A DNA stretch of 64,000 nt from Ficedula albicollis (lineage: Eukaryota; Chordata; Aves; Passeriformes; Muscicapidae), in contig NC_021677.1 in NCBI RefSeq assembly GCF_000247815.1, positions 3,370,041-3,434,040 on the forward strand, written 5' to 3'. Position numbers and translations under genes: made by a program. The first letter of the stretch is position 1. Each line of letters opens with the position of its first letter. The notes beneath the pieces were generated by a model. The model was given only the letters and a program-made list of their open reading frames with translations. It did no database searches and had not been told where the DNA came from. This document shows, piece by piece, positions 12,894-32,146 of the stretch.

Positions 12894-13808
12894 AAGCTGT
12901 GTAAGCTTTCAGAATTTATGTCACCAATAAGGTTTCCACTGCCTGATAACACTGGGTGAAGAACGCAGCAGTAAAAATAAAGATTAAGTTTCTACTGTGG
13001 GTTTATGTTCTCCAAGGGTTCCTTCTACACCTTGATCATCTACCAGCTTTATTCTCTAGCTTCTTAATTCTGATGTATTTGAAAAAAAAAATCGATTTAT
13101 TATTCACCTTTTTTTCTCCCTTCCCTCTCTTGTTCTTTCACATTTAACCTGCTGGAGTCCACCAGCCATTGTATCTTCCCCTTTGAACACAGGTTCACCT
13201 CTTGGCAGGGTATTTTCCTGCTTCTTACAGCCCCCTTATTCTGCTCTTTAACAATAACACTTTATTTCTGGGGTTTGCTTTTCAAAACATTTTGATGAGT
13301 AGGCTAACTCTGTTTTTCTGGTTCAGCATCCTTGGATAGTCCCCATTCTGCCTACAAGACATTTACTTTGGTTTAGAAACAATTCCACATCCTTTTAACT
13401 GTTAAGTGTCAGCATTTTAATCACTTTTTTGAATTTGGATAAGCCTGTCCCTCCTGTGTAGACTTCCAATCCTCCAGGCAGTTCTTTAACCTGGATGAAA
13501 TTGTTCCCCTCACCCTTGTGGGCTCTCTCCCACATTCCCAGCTGCACATGGAGTTTTTCCTGCTTCATCTCCTCACCTGTCTTTACTTCCAAAGGGAACC
13601 ACAGGCTGAACACTGCAGAAAAAAAAGCCAAGTACAGCATGGAAATCTCATTTCAATGCTCAAGTGGCCTGTGATTACAGGGATAATCCCAGATTAACCA
13701 CCCCAGTGCAGAATTAGCATAATTTGGGTGAGTTTGGTCAAGCCACTACACCAAGAATTGTGAACCTGTTAGTGACAATTTTTGCCTGCCTTTGGAAGAT
13801 TTGGAAGC
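12894..13808. other. Unique stretch, no gene recognised
   Basis: Pyrimidine-rich in parts on the plus strand (for example 13110-13140). The open frames at 12956-13147 (plus) and 13395-13640 (minus) show no recognisable domain. Confidence 0.55.
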
Positions 13809-13880
13809 AAATCTTAATCCTTTTTTTTTTTTTTTTTTTAACGGGGGGAAATCTTAATCCTTTTTTTTTTTTTTTTTTAA
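13809..13880. repeat. 40-bp tandem duplication with a G6 junction
   Basis: The block AAATCTTAATCC followed by T19 and AAC at 13809-13842 is followed by six G (13843-13848). Then the same block, AAATCTTAATCC with T18 and AACC, appears again from 13849. The two copies are identical apart from one T. The six G occur only at the junction. The arrangement parallels the flanks of the 277-G run at 25769-26045. Confidence 0.92.
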
Positions 13881-16800
13881 CCACCAAGCCACAACAGCTT
13901 TATCTCAAAGGACTGCTAATGTGTTGTAGTCCACCAAATACGACACTGCCAACATCTCAACCCACCAGTTCTATGGGGAAAAAAAAAGATAAAGCAGAGT
14001 AAAGAGCAGTTTGATGCCTTTAGAAACAAATCACACTCTCACCTACAGTTCATGCAACAATTTAATCAGCAGGGAACATGATAAAATTAAGCCCCACATT
14101 AATAAGTATTAAGCAATCTTCCATTTGTTTCAAAACAGTGGCTTTACCATCACTTTTATAAAAGCAGATCATTATTAAAAATATTGCTCTGTATTTCTTT
14201 AAAACTCTAAAAATACACAGTGCTACAGGACTGGTATAAAGAATATATTTTCCCACCTCTACACTATGAATTTTAGACATCTTCATCAACACTTTGTGCT
14301 GATTCAGCTGCTCCTAAACCAGAAGCTATCCCAAACTCATCCTGCTGCTTTGAACAGAGCTATTTTCACATTCATTTCAAATGAGCTTTCCTTAAGCAAT
14401 CATTACAAATGAAGGAAAAGAAGGAAGAAAACTTCAGGCTCTCACTGATTTTGATTTAATGTGCTAGACAGTCTCTCATGAAACATCCAATGTGTGCCAG
14501 TGGTTGGATTAGAATTGGAGTAAATTCTCCCAGCCAAATGCAACATTTGGTAGATACTGATATGGCATTTGTGAGGTAGCACTATCAGAACAAAACACAC
14601 TCAAAGGAAAAAATGGGGGAAAATACATCAGGGTCCCTGCACACAAAGTAATTCAATATATTTGTCCTCTCCATCTGCTTTACTACAGCAACAAGTAGCT
14701 GAGTAGGCAGAACTGTGCTGTGCTGCTCTTATCCTATTTTATTTTATATTTTATTTATTTTGCTGTGGTTCAAAGGTCTGAGTTAGTGCACACAAGTAGC
14801 AGCAATGCCAGTAACACTTCCTGCCTAGGTTTTAGTCCTGTCAAACTTCAGCAAATTCTTATAGTGGGTGCTCCAGATTTCCAAAACATTAAATTATGCT
14901 GAGTCTGTGCACAGCAGTGCCTTTCCCTCCATCCTCTCATGAGTTTCACAACACCATTTTTGGAACATTTTTCTTGCTATCAAGAGATTCATATTATTTT
15001 TCTGGAATAACACCAGTAATGCAGAAAGAATTCAAAATATCCTAAACTCAGAAGGACTTCTACAGTGCTCAAAGAAATTCCACTTCCTAAAATTTACTTA
15101 GGCAGTTCTCAAACAACATTAAAGGAATATAAAGGAAGCACAAGCAGATGCTGTGCTGGAGCCAAAGGGTCCTGCAGAGCTTGTGCTCTTTGGTTTTTTA
15201 GGATTCTGCAATAAATACAAGTTAAAATATCCAAAAAGCTAATATTAGATCATGTACAGCAAAATGCACTGCAGAAATAAGGACTCAGGTATTACACCCT
15301 AAATTAGAACAAAACAGTAACCTTTGATCTATTAACCCACTAATGATGAGTCAACTTTCTTGTTTTGTACTTTTTTCCTGAACAAAACTCCCGTTCCCCC
15401 AATAAATCAAATACCTTTGAGTCTGTTTTAATTCAGAACATTTTTTTGCCTGTGTTTTTGATCCACACCTCAAGTAAACAGCTTTGTTTTCCCCATGAGG
15501 GCTAACAGCAGTCCCAATTAACACAGCCTTTTATAGGCTAAATACAACTCTCTGCTGCCATTCAATATTATCTGTTCATTTCAAATAATGAATATAGCTC
15601 ACCTAATGTTGAGCAACTTAAAAATGCTTTATTGCTCTAAAGGGCTTTGCAATGCATTTAGGAAAAAAAAATAGAGTGGTAAAAATACATATATATTATA
15701 TATATAAATGTGATGCTGCTTTCAATATGTATTTCTATTTAACAATTTCAATACTTCCAGCAGAAGAAGCCCTTTATTATTTAATTAATAATAACACAGA
15801 AAGTCAAAGAATTTTTATATGATAATATGTGCCTATGGTATGTTGAAAAGATGATTAAAAAATTATTTCTCTTGCTCACCATAATGGTTTCCATTGGATA
15901 TTCAGTCACATCTGCAGGCATTTTATTTATTTATAGAAAATATCAGCATGTAGTGGCATTGCACACAAAATGCATTTACATTTCTCTCTTTCTTAAAAGA
16001 TCAAAAGATCAAAAAATAAAGATTCCTCCTGGACTTTACCTTCTACCTCTTTAGCTCTCCAACTCTGTTCTTGAATATTGCATGTATTTGAGGCATAGGT
16101 AGGCTGCAATAGATCTGCTTCAAGTTAATAAAACTGAGGGAACCAGATGTCTTCGAGATTTTTGCAGATTTTCACTTCACTAATGCAACAATTAAGCCAC
16201 AGCAGGGAACTCATGGGGTAGGAGAAAACTGTAAAATTAAATTTCAAGTGCCTACAAACTAATCATACATTTAAAGCATACTCCACCAATATAGTATTGA
16301 AATCTTTGTTCTGGCATTTTTTTTTTCAAAGAAAATACAGATATCTGATGAAGAGAGTTTTAATTAAAAAATCTTGGCAAGACACCAAGGCTTAGTCCTT
16401 CAAAAGAGTATTCTTTAAAAGCTCAGTCTCAGACCAAAAATGTCACCACAGAAGGAAAAGAGACAAGCATACAAAGCTCTTAATATTTTAGGGAGAATCT
16501 GAGAGCATGTGGGCAAAAGTGGGGGGAATTTTTAAAAAGCCCAAATTAAAAATGTGTTGTCTATGGGAGAGAAGCAGTCAGCAGTTCTCATATTCAGAGA
16601 CCATTCAAATATTCTACATTTAGAGCAGCCTTTGCTTTGAAAAAACAATGCAAACTGTTGAAGACTTAGCAATCTGATAGCAGAGCATCCCTGTTTTCTA
16701 GGAAAAAAGCAAACAAAAAGGCACTTTTGTGTCTGCTCTGCACTCCCAGCTCGGGGGTGGAGCTAAAATCAGAGCTGTCAGTGGTGCTGAACTCATTTTC

Positions 16801-19701
16801 CCCAAAAGCTCTGGATCTCCAGCTGACAAAATGAACTGAACTTCTACATGTGTCTCAACAGAAAATAATAAAAAAAAAATGTTGTCTTCAGACAATTTTG
16901 TCTCTCAGATGCTGGGAGCTTTTTAAGAGACTGATTTCTTCTACACTAATGGGCTTTCATCAACAGAATTATGCTGCCTGTTAATATTAGAGAAAAAAAA
17001 AAAAAAGTCGTATGGAGAATCACAAAAGCCTCCTCTAAATCCAGCATTTTGAGGATCACAAAGCCATGCAGCACTTCCACAAGGAATCTCCAGGAAAAAG
17101 AGCTAATTTAGCTAATTTCATTATAGGCTATGGGCACAGGAATTGGAATAACTGTATTTTACTTCAATGTTCCATTTTGGATGCCATTCTTAAAGGGGAA
17201 ATTGTCTTAGGAAAAATTCTTAAATGAATTTAAAATAAAAGTTCACCAAATAAGCCTTGTTGATATTCCTAAAAGAATTCCTAAACTGCCCAAGAGAAAC
17301 CCCCAATGACCACTATCACCAAACATATAAAGAGCAATAAGTAAGGTGATATTACTTGAATTAAAACCCAATACCTCAATACAGACCAGCACAGTCCTTC
17401 CCAAATGTTCTTTGGCACATTCCCCTGTTTCTGCCTTTATAACACATTGATTAACATAGTGGCTACTTTTGTATTTCTGTTTAAAGCAAAACCCTTTGCA
17501 CAGTTTTAAACAAATGAGGCTCTACCTGAGCAGCAGGATTTGTTGCAGTGACAGTAATTGCTACTGCCATTTAAAAGAATCAGGCTCAGCTGGAGCTTTC
17601 TATTAAACTGTTACAAAAGAAAATCTTTTTCCCATTTAACCTTTAGCTCTTAAGGCACAGTGAAATTTGTTTCTTAGCCAGATCTTTTAAGGAAATGGGA
17701 TTTATGCATTGAAACTGCATGACTTACCCATCTGCAATTTTTCCTTAAATGCAATGGAGATGTAAAAATCCCCAGGTGTTGGAAGTGTTTAAAAACTCCA
17801 TAACATGTTCAGGGAGAGAGAGAGAGGCCTTTGCAGTCCCACTGATGGCAGGGGAGGCTGCACAATGAACTTGGCTCTCCAAGAACAAAAACATGAGTTT
17901 AGTTTTCACACAGAAATTCTACCTATTAAGAAAGAAATTGTGTTTTTAAACTTTCTGACACTAAAAAACTTTCATCACCAGATGAGGGCTTAGAGAACAT
18001 CACGTTTTACCACTCAGCCAGCAATTGAAACACAGCCTTCGTTATTAATTCCAGGTATTTCCTGGAAGCAGCTATCCAAAAGTGTTCTGGCTGCCTGCCT
18101 GAGCAGCACTCATGGCTCCAGTTCAGCTCTCAAACTGCAGATTTCTGTCCTCAGTTAAACGTGGAACATCAACAATTCCCTTTGTTGCAGAGTGCTGAGG
18201 TGACCCAAATAAACTCGCAGTTTTGTTGAATTGTGTATGTTGAAAGTTGTATGTGGAGCACCAAGAGCTTAGACTGCATCCACCAGGTATTTCCTGGACA
18301 ACCAGAGGGCTTTTGCCTCCAAAGCTCCTTAGCCACCCCACCCATGAGCACTGGATGGTATTCCATAGGAAGTTTCACCACTTTTGCAAACAGCCCAAGC
18401 TGAAGCTTGAACAGGAGAGCTGACCTCACATTTGATGTAATTTCATCACAAGGAAGAAAATAAATGTTTAGTTGGATCAGGAATCCAGGGACCTACCCAG
18501 GTCCAAATCACCGCTGGAAAGAAAATGGCTGTGGGTCTCCTAAACAGCTGGATGCATTCTTCACCAAATAATCTCTTTACTATTTTTTTTTTAAAGAATA
18601 TAACTGAAATACCAATTTTCTTCAAATTTATCTTCGTGTAGAGTGAACAAATTCTGTCACAGACTGTACAAAGAAAAATCTCTCCAGTTTGCCCTCAAAA
18701 GTCAGAGGAAAAAATGTGTGTTTTCACATGTGCACACAGTACCAACACAAACATAAAATGGGAAAATGAAGACAGGAACCATCAGAACTGATAAAGCAGC
18801 TCTTTAAATTTGCTTTGATTGCAGCACAGGTTAATTCATGGATGCTTACTAGAGGAGAAGCCCAGTTCTCATTGGCTTCTCAGGATCCAAGTATCTGAGC
18901 CTAAACATGTTGTGACACCTGCTATCAAACCTGCTCTGCTGCACTCTGCAGCCAGAACTCAAAGAAGGCACAAAGTCACATCCAGCACGGCCATTTTCCA
19001 CCCAGAAAATGCTGTCCCAAGCCCAAATGTCTTTGGAAAAGGAATTTAACATCCATATTGAGGTTTTCAAAGTGGCTTTTGCCATTACAGCCAGTTAGGA
19101 ACAGACTTCAGAGTAAACATAGCTGTGAGCATAATGAGGCCTGGAAGAATCACACTTGTTATAACATTGCAAGAATCACACTTTTTATAACATTCCCATA
19201 TAATGTCCCACACTGCAATAGAGACTAGAATTGTATGAACACTTAGCTTCAGGAGCCTTAATGCAAATCTGCCTCCTAGAGTTAGCAGTATCAATATTCA
19301 AGTTATTAATAATGCTCACAAACTTCTGCTGACTCCTAATTTCCTCAGGAGCATTCACCTCTGCATGCACAGGTTTGGGATAAGACACATTCAGCCCCAA
19401 ATTGAGCAAATATTCCTGTACCACAAACTGCACCCCAGGGCAAAGTTCCCCACAAAAACTAGTTTTTGTTCTTAAGTAGCCTAGTACAGAAATAGAGAAG
19501 TCTGAGGCATTAATTTCAAACACTTAAGAGCTTTTCCTGTTCCAGCTGCAGTTCTCGGTGCTAATAAATATTTAGTTAATAAAACTTGGAGGTCATCTAT
19601 AACCAATGACACAGTACAAATACATTTAAATGGTTAAAGTTTCTTATGAATTGATAAAACTCAAAGAAATATAATTTACTTTTTTTTTTTTTCATTTAGT
19701 A
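13881..19701. other. Unique AT-rich stretch, no gene recognised
   Basis: Contains a short TA-rich patch (about 15688-15712), an A14 run near 16992 and a 26-bp tandem repeat at 19145-19196. No frame of more than 115 codons occurs and none looks like a known protein. No CpG island is present. Confidence 0.55.
19145..19196. repeat. 26-bp tandem duplication
   Basis: Two copies starting with AAGAATCACACTTGTTATAA (19145-19170) and AAGAATCACACTTTTTATAA (19171-19196). They differ at two or three positions. Confidence 0.8.
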
Positions 19702-20293
<592 letters not shown>

Positions 20294-20489
20294 AAAGGAA
20301 CAAACTGACAAGGGGAAAAGCTGCAGCTACAACAGAACTCACAAGAACATATGCAATGTGGAACAACAGAGGTCATCCTTGCTGGAGTGAGTGGTAAAGA
20401 GGAGAGCAGAGCTTCCAGGAAAGTCTAAGAAATTAGACTGATGCCTCAAGTTTCAGCTTTCATATTTTCCAGATTCTGCACTGCATTGG

Positions 20490-20822
20490 TGTGTTCTCTT
20501 CAGCTCAGTCACACAAAGCAATCCTTTTCCAGCCCCAGAACCAAGAAGCAGCTTCAGCCCCAAAAAGTGCAAACAGCAGGGAATTGAGAAGAGAATCTGG
20601 GAGGATGGGTGATGGATGCAGAACCTGGAATTGGATAATCAACTCAAATATGGGAATGGACCAAAACTTATAAAAGTGTGAAAATTCATGAGTTGGGTCC
20701 ATCTTGGGTGTGGCCCTGGCCAGGTTCTTGCACTGCCCAAGGTGAATCCTTTTAAGGGTTTTTAATAAATCCCTGCTTTATTCCTTTAACTCTGTCCAGC
20801 CTCTGCTCCAGGCATCAAGACC
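20490..20822 (+). mobile_element. Solo LTR of an endogenous retrovirus (ERVL-like)
   Basis: The segment has the order expected of an LTR. An upstream part carries CCTGGAATTGGATAAT, then a TATA box in CTTATAAAAGTGTG at about 20669-20682, then GAGTTGGGTCCATCTTGGGT and CCCTGGCCAGGTTCTTGCAC, an AATAAA signal at 20764-20769, and CTTTAACTCTGTCCAGCCTC near the end. This closely resembles LTRs that are common in songbird genomes, by memory. No retroviral coding sequence is next to it, so it is a solo LTR. The left boundary is uncertain: similarity is clear from about 20600 and plausible from 20490. It starts about 200 bp to the right of the 591-G run. Confidence 0.75.
20669..20769 (+). promoter_or_regulatory. 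LTR TATA box and polyadenylation signal
   Basis: TATAAAAG near 20671 and AATAAA at 20764-20769 are about 95 bp apart, matching the usual U3-R spacing of a compact LTR. Both motifs look intact. Whether the LTR still drives transcription cannot be judged from sequence. Confidence 0.55.
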
Positions 20823-20830
20823 ACTAATTC

Positions 20831-26071
<5,241 letters not shown>

Positions 26072-26073
26072 GA

Positions 26074-28169
26074 AGCTGTTAGGATTTATTTGCCATCTGA
26101 TTGTTACCTCTGTGTTAATTTTTACTCCTTATTTGGCTTAGTTTTAAATTTTTGTTTCCACCTATTCTAGGTGGAAACATTTTCCTTTGAATAGTTATAA
26201 TCCTGAGGCAGAATATAAAATAATGTTTTCTCTAACAACTCCCTTTCCCACCTGGATTCTCCTAAGCAGGCTTTACATCCATTAGAATATTCATGGGGTA
26301 TAAATAATTAAAAAAGCATGAAAGCTGCTGGAGTGTAGGTAGAAAATTTACTCTCCTTGCTAGTTCTTAACTTTCACCTAACTTCCTTACAGCTGGTACA
26401 ATAACTTGAAGCAAAATCTGTCCTTTGAGAGAAACTTCTAAGCAGCTAACAATGTACTCCATCTTCTAAATCCACACACTGCCACAGGATATTAATGCAA
26501 CAGTCCCATCTCTGATAATGTACACTGCTGCCTGTTAAGAGCTGGAGCAGCTAAAGAAATGTTTTTCAAAATTGAGCAAAGGAATTCCTTTTTGTGTTTA
26601 AGCAGATAGGATGCACAGAAATTTTTAAAACAAACTTATTTCCAGTCTCTCCCAGGACAGTTCTCTCCCCACCAAACATAGCCTATTTTCCAAAACATCT
26701 TTCTCATTTACCTTTCATTAACTGAGTAGCTTTCCACAGGCTCTTGAATTTCCTTTGAGCCTCTACAGATACTGTGCATGTAGTAGACAGTCTTGAGTTA
26801 AAAAACCCAAAACCACGATAGAAAGAAATTAATATTTATGTTCTAAAAGCTGTGGCTCATTATTAGACAGTGTTTCCCCCCAAACTGTTGAGGTTTATTT
26901 TAGTAACTAATCAGCAGACATATATTGCCTCATAAAGCATTACTACTTCATCTGCATAATTAATAGCATACACAGCATTTTTGAAAAAGTACAACTCAAG
27001 GTGCATTCACTAACATTTTGTGAATCATTTAAGCATGGACCCTTCCAGTTGCATTGTAGGTTTGCTATTTAGAGAAACAGGAATTGAAATAACACAGCTT
27101 TGTTTGAAGTTTAATGGCTATGGCTCCTTTACTAGCCACAGAATTTTCAAAGCAGCTACCAAACACTTTAATGAAGATCTGAAAAAATTGGAATATTTCA
27201 AAATCCCTCTTTCTGAACTTATTTTGCTTCATGAAACTTTGATCAATGTACCCTCTTCAAAGTCCCAAAGCCTGGCTTTCAGAAGTAGCTGTTAGCAATT
27301 TACCGAGGTTATTTATGTTGTGGATATTCTTTCTGGGAGATTTTGGAAGTTGACTGTACATCTAATTCACAAAACTTCCTTTGCAGGACTGCTGGTGAAT
27401 GTTTTTGCCATGTTTGACTCTTGCCAGGCAGATCCAGCACAGCAGGACGTGCTATTTAGTAAGTTAGTCATCTTGAACATCTTTGCCTTTCAGAGCACAG
27501 AACATTAAGCTAAACTAAGCTTGCACTGAAAAAGACACCAGGGTTTCACCAAAAGAGTTTTATAAGATGCAGTCAACACTTTATATTATTTGTCCTTTCT
27601 TCAGCTCATGTTTTGACACTATATTACTACAACAGAATCAGTCACCCACACCTATTTTTGAGTTACCCAGGTTTAGAACCAAATTACTCTTCCATTTCTA
27701 CAGACTCTTTTAAACATAGCAACAAGCAAGTGTATTATTAATTCATTCTAATAAAACAAATCTGCTTTCAAAGCAGTGACCCAAATTAATCGGGTAAATG
27801 GAAGAGAATGGTAAAAAAAAAGAGAAACCAAAACCACAAGAAAGATTTGCAATGGGTTTGTCACTTCTTCTAAATGCTTTGGGCCAGCCATGTGGCCTTG
27901 TCTGACCCAACTGAGCTGATTAAAGTCCCCAAGGCACTGAGTTTGACAGACTCAAGTGCACACTTAGCACGATTCTGGCAGCTCTCCTACGCCCCAAAGC
28001 ACTCCAAGATGCCCCAAGTTCAGGTTAATATTCATCTGGAGAGAACCATCAGCTATCCTGCTCCATGCCACCCAAGAAAGAAAGGCAACAAACCCCAACC
28101 AACCTTGTTAGCAAGGTTTTGGGTTGTGTTTAAGTTTTAGAGCTAAAATATTTCAGTTTGTAGAGAGAC
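26074..28169. other. Unique AT-rich stretch, no gene recognised
   Basis: Open frames at 27020-27295 and 27320-27508 (plus) have no recognisable domain. The first encodes about 90 residues with no signal peptide or family motif. No repeats of note. Confidence 0.5.
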
Positions 28170-28450
28170 AGAGTCCCAAAGCCATCACTTATGGTGGTTT
28201 GTGTTGGCAAGTCCAGCATCCTTTCAAAGAGCAAGGATGGCTTTAACCAGACCAGGTTGCTCAGAGCCTCATCTCCTTGTTCCTCTGTTTCACCTCCCTC
28301 ATTGTACAAAATTTCTTCTTTATATCTAATCTGAATTGACCTCTTCCAGTTTGAAACCATCACCCCTTGTCCCAACACAACATGCAACCCTAAAATATCT
28401 GTGCCCACCTTTCAGCCACCCCTTAGGTACTGAAAGGCTTACTGAAAGTA
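28170..28450 (-). mobile_element. CR1 LINE, 3'-terminal fragment
   Basis: On the plus strand the landmarks ACCAGGTTGCTCAGAGCC, AATTTCTTCTTTATATCTAA, CCATCACCCCTTGTCC and AGGTACTGAAAGGC occur in the order found in the reverse complement of avian CR1 3' ends. The element is therefore on the minus strand, and only about 280 bp remain. Frames are broken, and no protein tail as clear as that at 3.6 kb survives. The left edge may extend to about 28140. Confidence 0.9.
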
Positions 28451-30540
28451 AATTGGGATCCTACATTTGTACTACATTACAAACACACATCATTGCTAAG
28501 CCTTCAAAAACACATTATTTGAAATAAAGCTGCAGTTTGTTATTAATATGAGCAGTTACATCAATAAAAACACATAGAAGGCAATGAGAAAAATCCGACA
28601 GACAAAAGACTGAGCAGCTTTTTCCTCTTGGGCTTAGTCTTTAATAACAGAATCAGTCAATCATTCTTTGAAATTCTGCTATCAGGACGAACAGAACATG
28701 TCTCCAGGAAATTTAGGATGATGGTGTCTGGAAAACAAACAAAAAAAGAGCATTTCCAAAGCATTCATATCTCCATCCTGCATTTAACAGATGCTTTTAT
28801 AAGCCTTGAGCTGCAAGGACTGGAACAAGATGCTCTGTGCATTGTTCCCTCACCTCTCCTGTTGAAATCCCTGCCTGTGTTAATACAGGTAACACAGATT
28901 TTATGTTCTTACACTGAAACAAAGAGGTTGAAATACAATGGTAGTTTCTGCAATGTTTATACCTCAGAGAATGTTCTGCTGCCTTAAGGCAGAAGCAGAA
29001 GTAGAATGTGATTTAACAACATTTAGCATTTGCTGACCATTAAAACATTCCACCCACCACAACAAATTCATATTTTTGAGACTTGAGCCCAGTGTCCTCA
29101 CCAGTTTCAGCACAGAAAGTGGGCTGTGCACAAGTAAAAATGTACAGAAAACAGGAATTACTAAATTATTCCTAGTCACATTATAAAGTTTTAATGGTTT
29201 TTGATGGTCCAGCAGGTCATCATTTGACTCTAAAGACACTGAAGATTTCTGTGCAAGTCAGCCTCAAAGGCAAGTATTTGCCAAATCTTCCTTGCACACC
29301 CAAGAGAAAATAGTGAGGGGTAAGAAGAGAGAGAAACTTTCAATGTAGAATAGAGGACAATGTAGAAGAGAATGGACTAGACTCCATTGCATACTTGCAA
29401 TTATATTTAATCAGAAATAACGCAGGTATTTAGAGTGATAACAAAATTACAAAGGCAGTGCATTGCAAAAAGCATTTCCATAACTATTGCAGTGCTCCTT
29501 CCCAAGATGAATTATTAACATTGGTATCACTGCATTTTGAAGTCAGGGATGTGGAATAATGAATTCACCACCAAAAAGACAAGAGATGCTGCACACATTT
29601 TCAAGGAACAGTGTTAAAATGATGGCCAAAAAAGCAACAGCATCTCTTGTTTGCTGTTTTGAAGAGTTTTGCCTCATCCTATCAAGGAGGAGCAACACAT
29701 GATTTTATTTCCTTCCAACCCAGGTAGCTCAAACTTGCAATGAGAAATCCTGTCACGACTTATTTACAAGTGGGCTGCACAGAATTTCCCCTGCCAAAAC
29801 TCTTCCGCAGATAAGGGAATAATTTGGAAAAGCATCTGGCTCAAAGTTACCAGGTTTTGCAGGCGGACGTCGCTTCATGCAAATCACCCCGTAAACACGT
29901 CAGTGTGTTTCAAAATAAGGCAGAGCAATGGACAAACTGTTCCAGCTCAACCAGCTGTGGCAGATGGCAGGATGCAGGATGTCTGGAGCCTGCCAGATCT
30001 GTGCCTTCATCTGGAGAGCCTCTTGGAAGGCGTGGCACAAAACCATTATTTCCTTCCCCCCACCATCCTTTTCTCTTCATGCCTTCTACATCCAAATCCA
30101 GTAAGGGTTAAACTGATTGAGGTGTGAAAAAAGATATTTAGACCCAGCCAGTATTTTCAGCACTCTCCAACAGAGACCAAGAGCATCTTTGAGGGGAAAA
30201 AAAAATTACAAAAACCAAGGTGGGTTTTCTTGTCTAGGATAACTTGCTTCTGGAAATCTGCTTTTGGAAGACTTTTGAACTTCAGCCTGGGGGTTTTTTT
30301 GACCTTAACTCTATCAAATTTACTTTCTGAACTCCTAGTTCTGTTCCCTATTGCATCCTGCAAAAGTAAATCTCAGAGCTTAATTAATTAGTTTAGAGGA
30401 AAACCAAAACAAAACATCCTCAAGAGCTCAAAATTTTTTGTTGCGACAGTATTGCCCAGGAATTTCATAGCAAAACCCCAGGAAAAGCAGCACTGCCACA
30501 CACACACACACAAAAAAGTATTATAAATTAAAACAGAACA

Positions 30541-30630
30541 TCTCAAATGGGAAGAATCATCAGGCCCAACTCCCTGCTGCTTTCAGAACCACACAAAACT
30601 AAACCACAAAAGTAAAAGCAGTCCAGACTC
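30541..30630 (-). mobile_element. Possible decayed CR1 fragment
   Basis: The plus strand shows CATCTCAAATGGGAAGAATC followed by GGCCCAACTCCCTGCTGC, reminiscent of CR1 3' regions read in reverse (a GGGAAGGGACC-like phrase, then CCAACTCCCTGCT). Short and diverged, so it is only a suggestion. Confidence 0.4.
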
Positions 30631-32083
30631 TGAATTCTGACCACTGAATTCTGGTTTTATTCCACATTTACACTGCACATCTGTACAGAACTACTTCAGC
30701 ACAGCCTTGTGCAGAGGACAAAAATCTCCAGATATTGACTCTAGAGACAGAAACTTGGTAGCTAGAGCCCAAAAATTATGCTCTTTTCCAATTTTAATTG
30801 TATTTTTTCCCACATGCACTCAAATGATGCATTTTCTAAAATAAATACTGTAAGTATCCAGCACAGCAGTGATGTATTAAAAACCCACACTTAGAACTTT
30901 AAGGGACCCTTGCAATGCTTCTCATTCCATGATTCAGTATATTGCAGTACAGATTAAAAATTATAGAATTAAGAGGGATAATAAAGAAAGAAAAAAAAAA
31001 ATCAGTCAGCATTGAGTAGTTACCTCCCAGTAGAGATTTTCAGCTTGCTTCCCACACAGCTGGTGCCAACAGCTCAAGAGGGACTTGGGCAAAATGAAAT
31101 TTTTCCAAGGATTTGTGTACTTTGATGTTAACACAGCCATAATATTCTAATTCTTCATTCCTTCTTTTGAATGTCTGTGAGCAGCCACTTCTGTTTGATT
31201 CAGAAATTGCCTTGAAGAAAGGGGGAAATAATACAAAAAGAAAAAAAAAAAAAAGAGCCTATTTTCATTCTAATGGAGAGCAGCACTTCAATCTGATGAC
31301 TTTCAACTTTTACCACCTATTTACTGCACACTGCACCCAACTGTCTGCATGGGGAGGTTTAATTTTGATTTTATAGCTTATCTTATGAATATGTCTTTTT
31401 CTATTCATTTAAAAAAACCAGTAAATTGTCCAAGTATTTTAGGTATTTCTCCTGACTCTTCAGGAAATGCTCTAATATTTGATTACTTTCATATTTATAT
31501 TTGCCTAATGGTGGTTTATCTGCATATAACTGCTCTACTGGATCTACTCTATCATGTTCCAGGCATGAAACTGCTCAGATTTGGTCTAAGTAAAACCCAA
31601 ATAACATCATCCAAATGACATTTCTCATCGAATGATTCCTGACTAGTCATGAGAAATTATAAAAAGTCACAAAACAAACTGACTCTAGGAGATTGGTGTT
31701 AAATAGCAAAAATAACTGCACTTGTTGCCACATTTATTTTCACGTGGCAAGGCAAAAGAAGAAGCTGGATGCTGTGTCAATGCACTGGCTGTTTCCCAAC
31801 ATCCTCTTGAACATCTGTTGTGTCTTTCCCCTATTAAAATACAAGTAGAATCAGCACTTCCATTGCCTCTTACAAGTAGCAACTTAATCCAGCACTTATA
31901 TTGCCCAAAAAATGAATTCCAGCAAACAGCCCCAATACCCTAATGCAGCCAACATTCTAATTTCTGTTTTTAAACCAACAAGAAAGATAAATCTAATGTT
32001 TCTAAGAACTAGAATGTTTTCCAAGTTTCTGTAAAACTTACAGAATCAATAGGTCAATAGGACATGCAAAAATTAGTAGTAAA

Positions 32084-32146
32084 TTAGTAAATTATCTTCT
32101 GGTAGTAAAATAAAAGTAAATTATTAGTTAGTAAATTATCTTCTGG
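32084..32146. repeat. Imperfect AT-rich direct repeat
   Basis: TTAGTAAATTATCTTCTGGT occurs twice within about 60 bp, with a TAGTAAAATAAAAGTAAATT spacer that repeats part of the same word. It looks like local slippage. Confidence 0.65.

Noticed and set aside
12359..12959. Arg/Glu-rich protein (plus) and Leu/Ser-rich protein (minus)
   Set aside because: Pure products of a 5/10-bp repeat whose unit length is not stopped in any frame.
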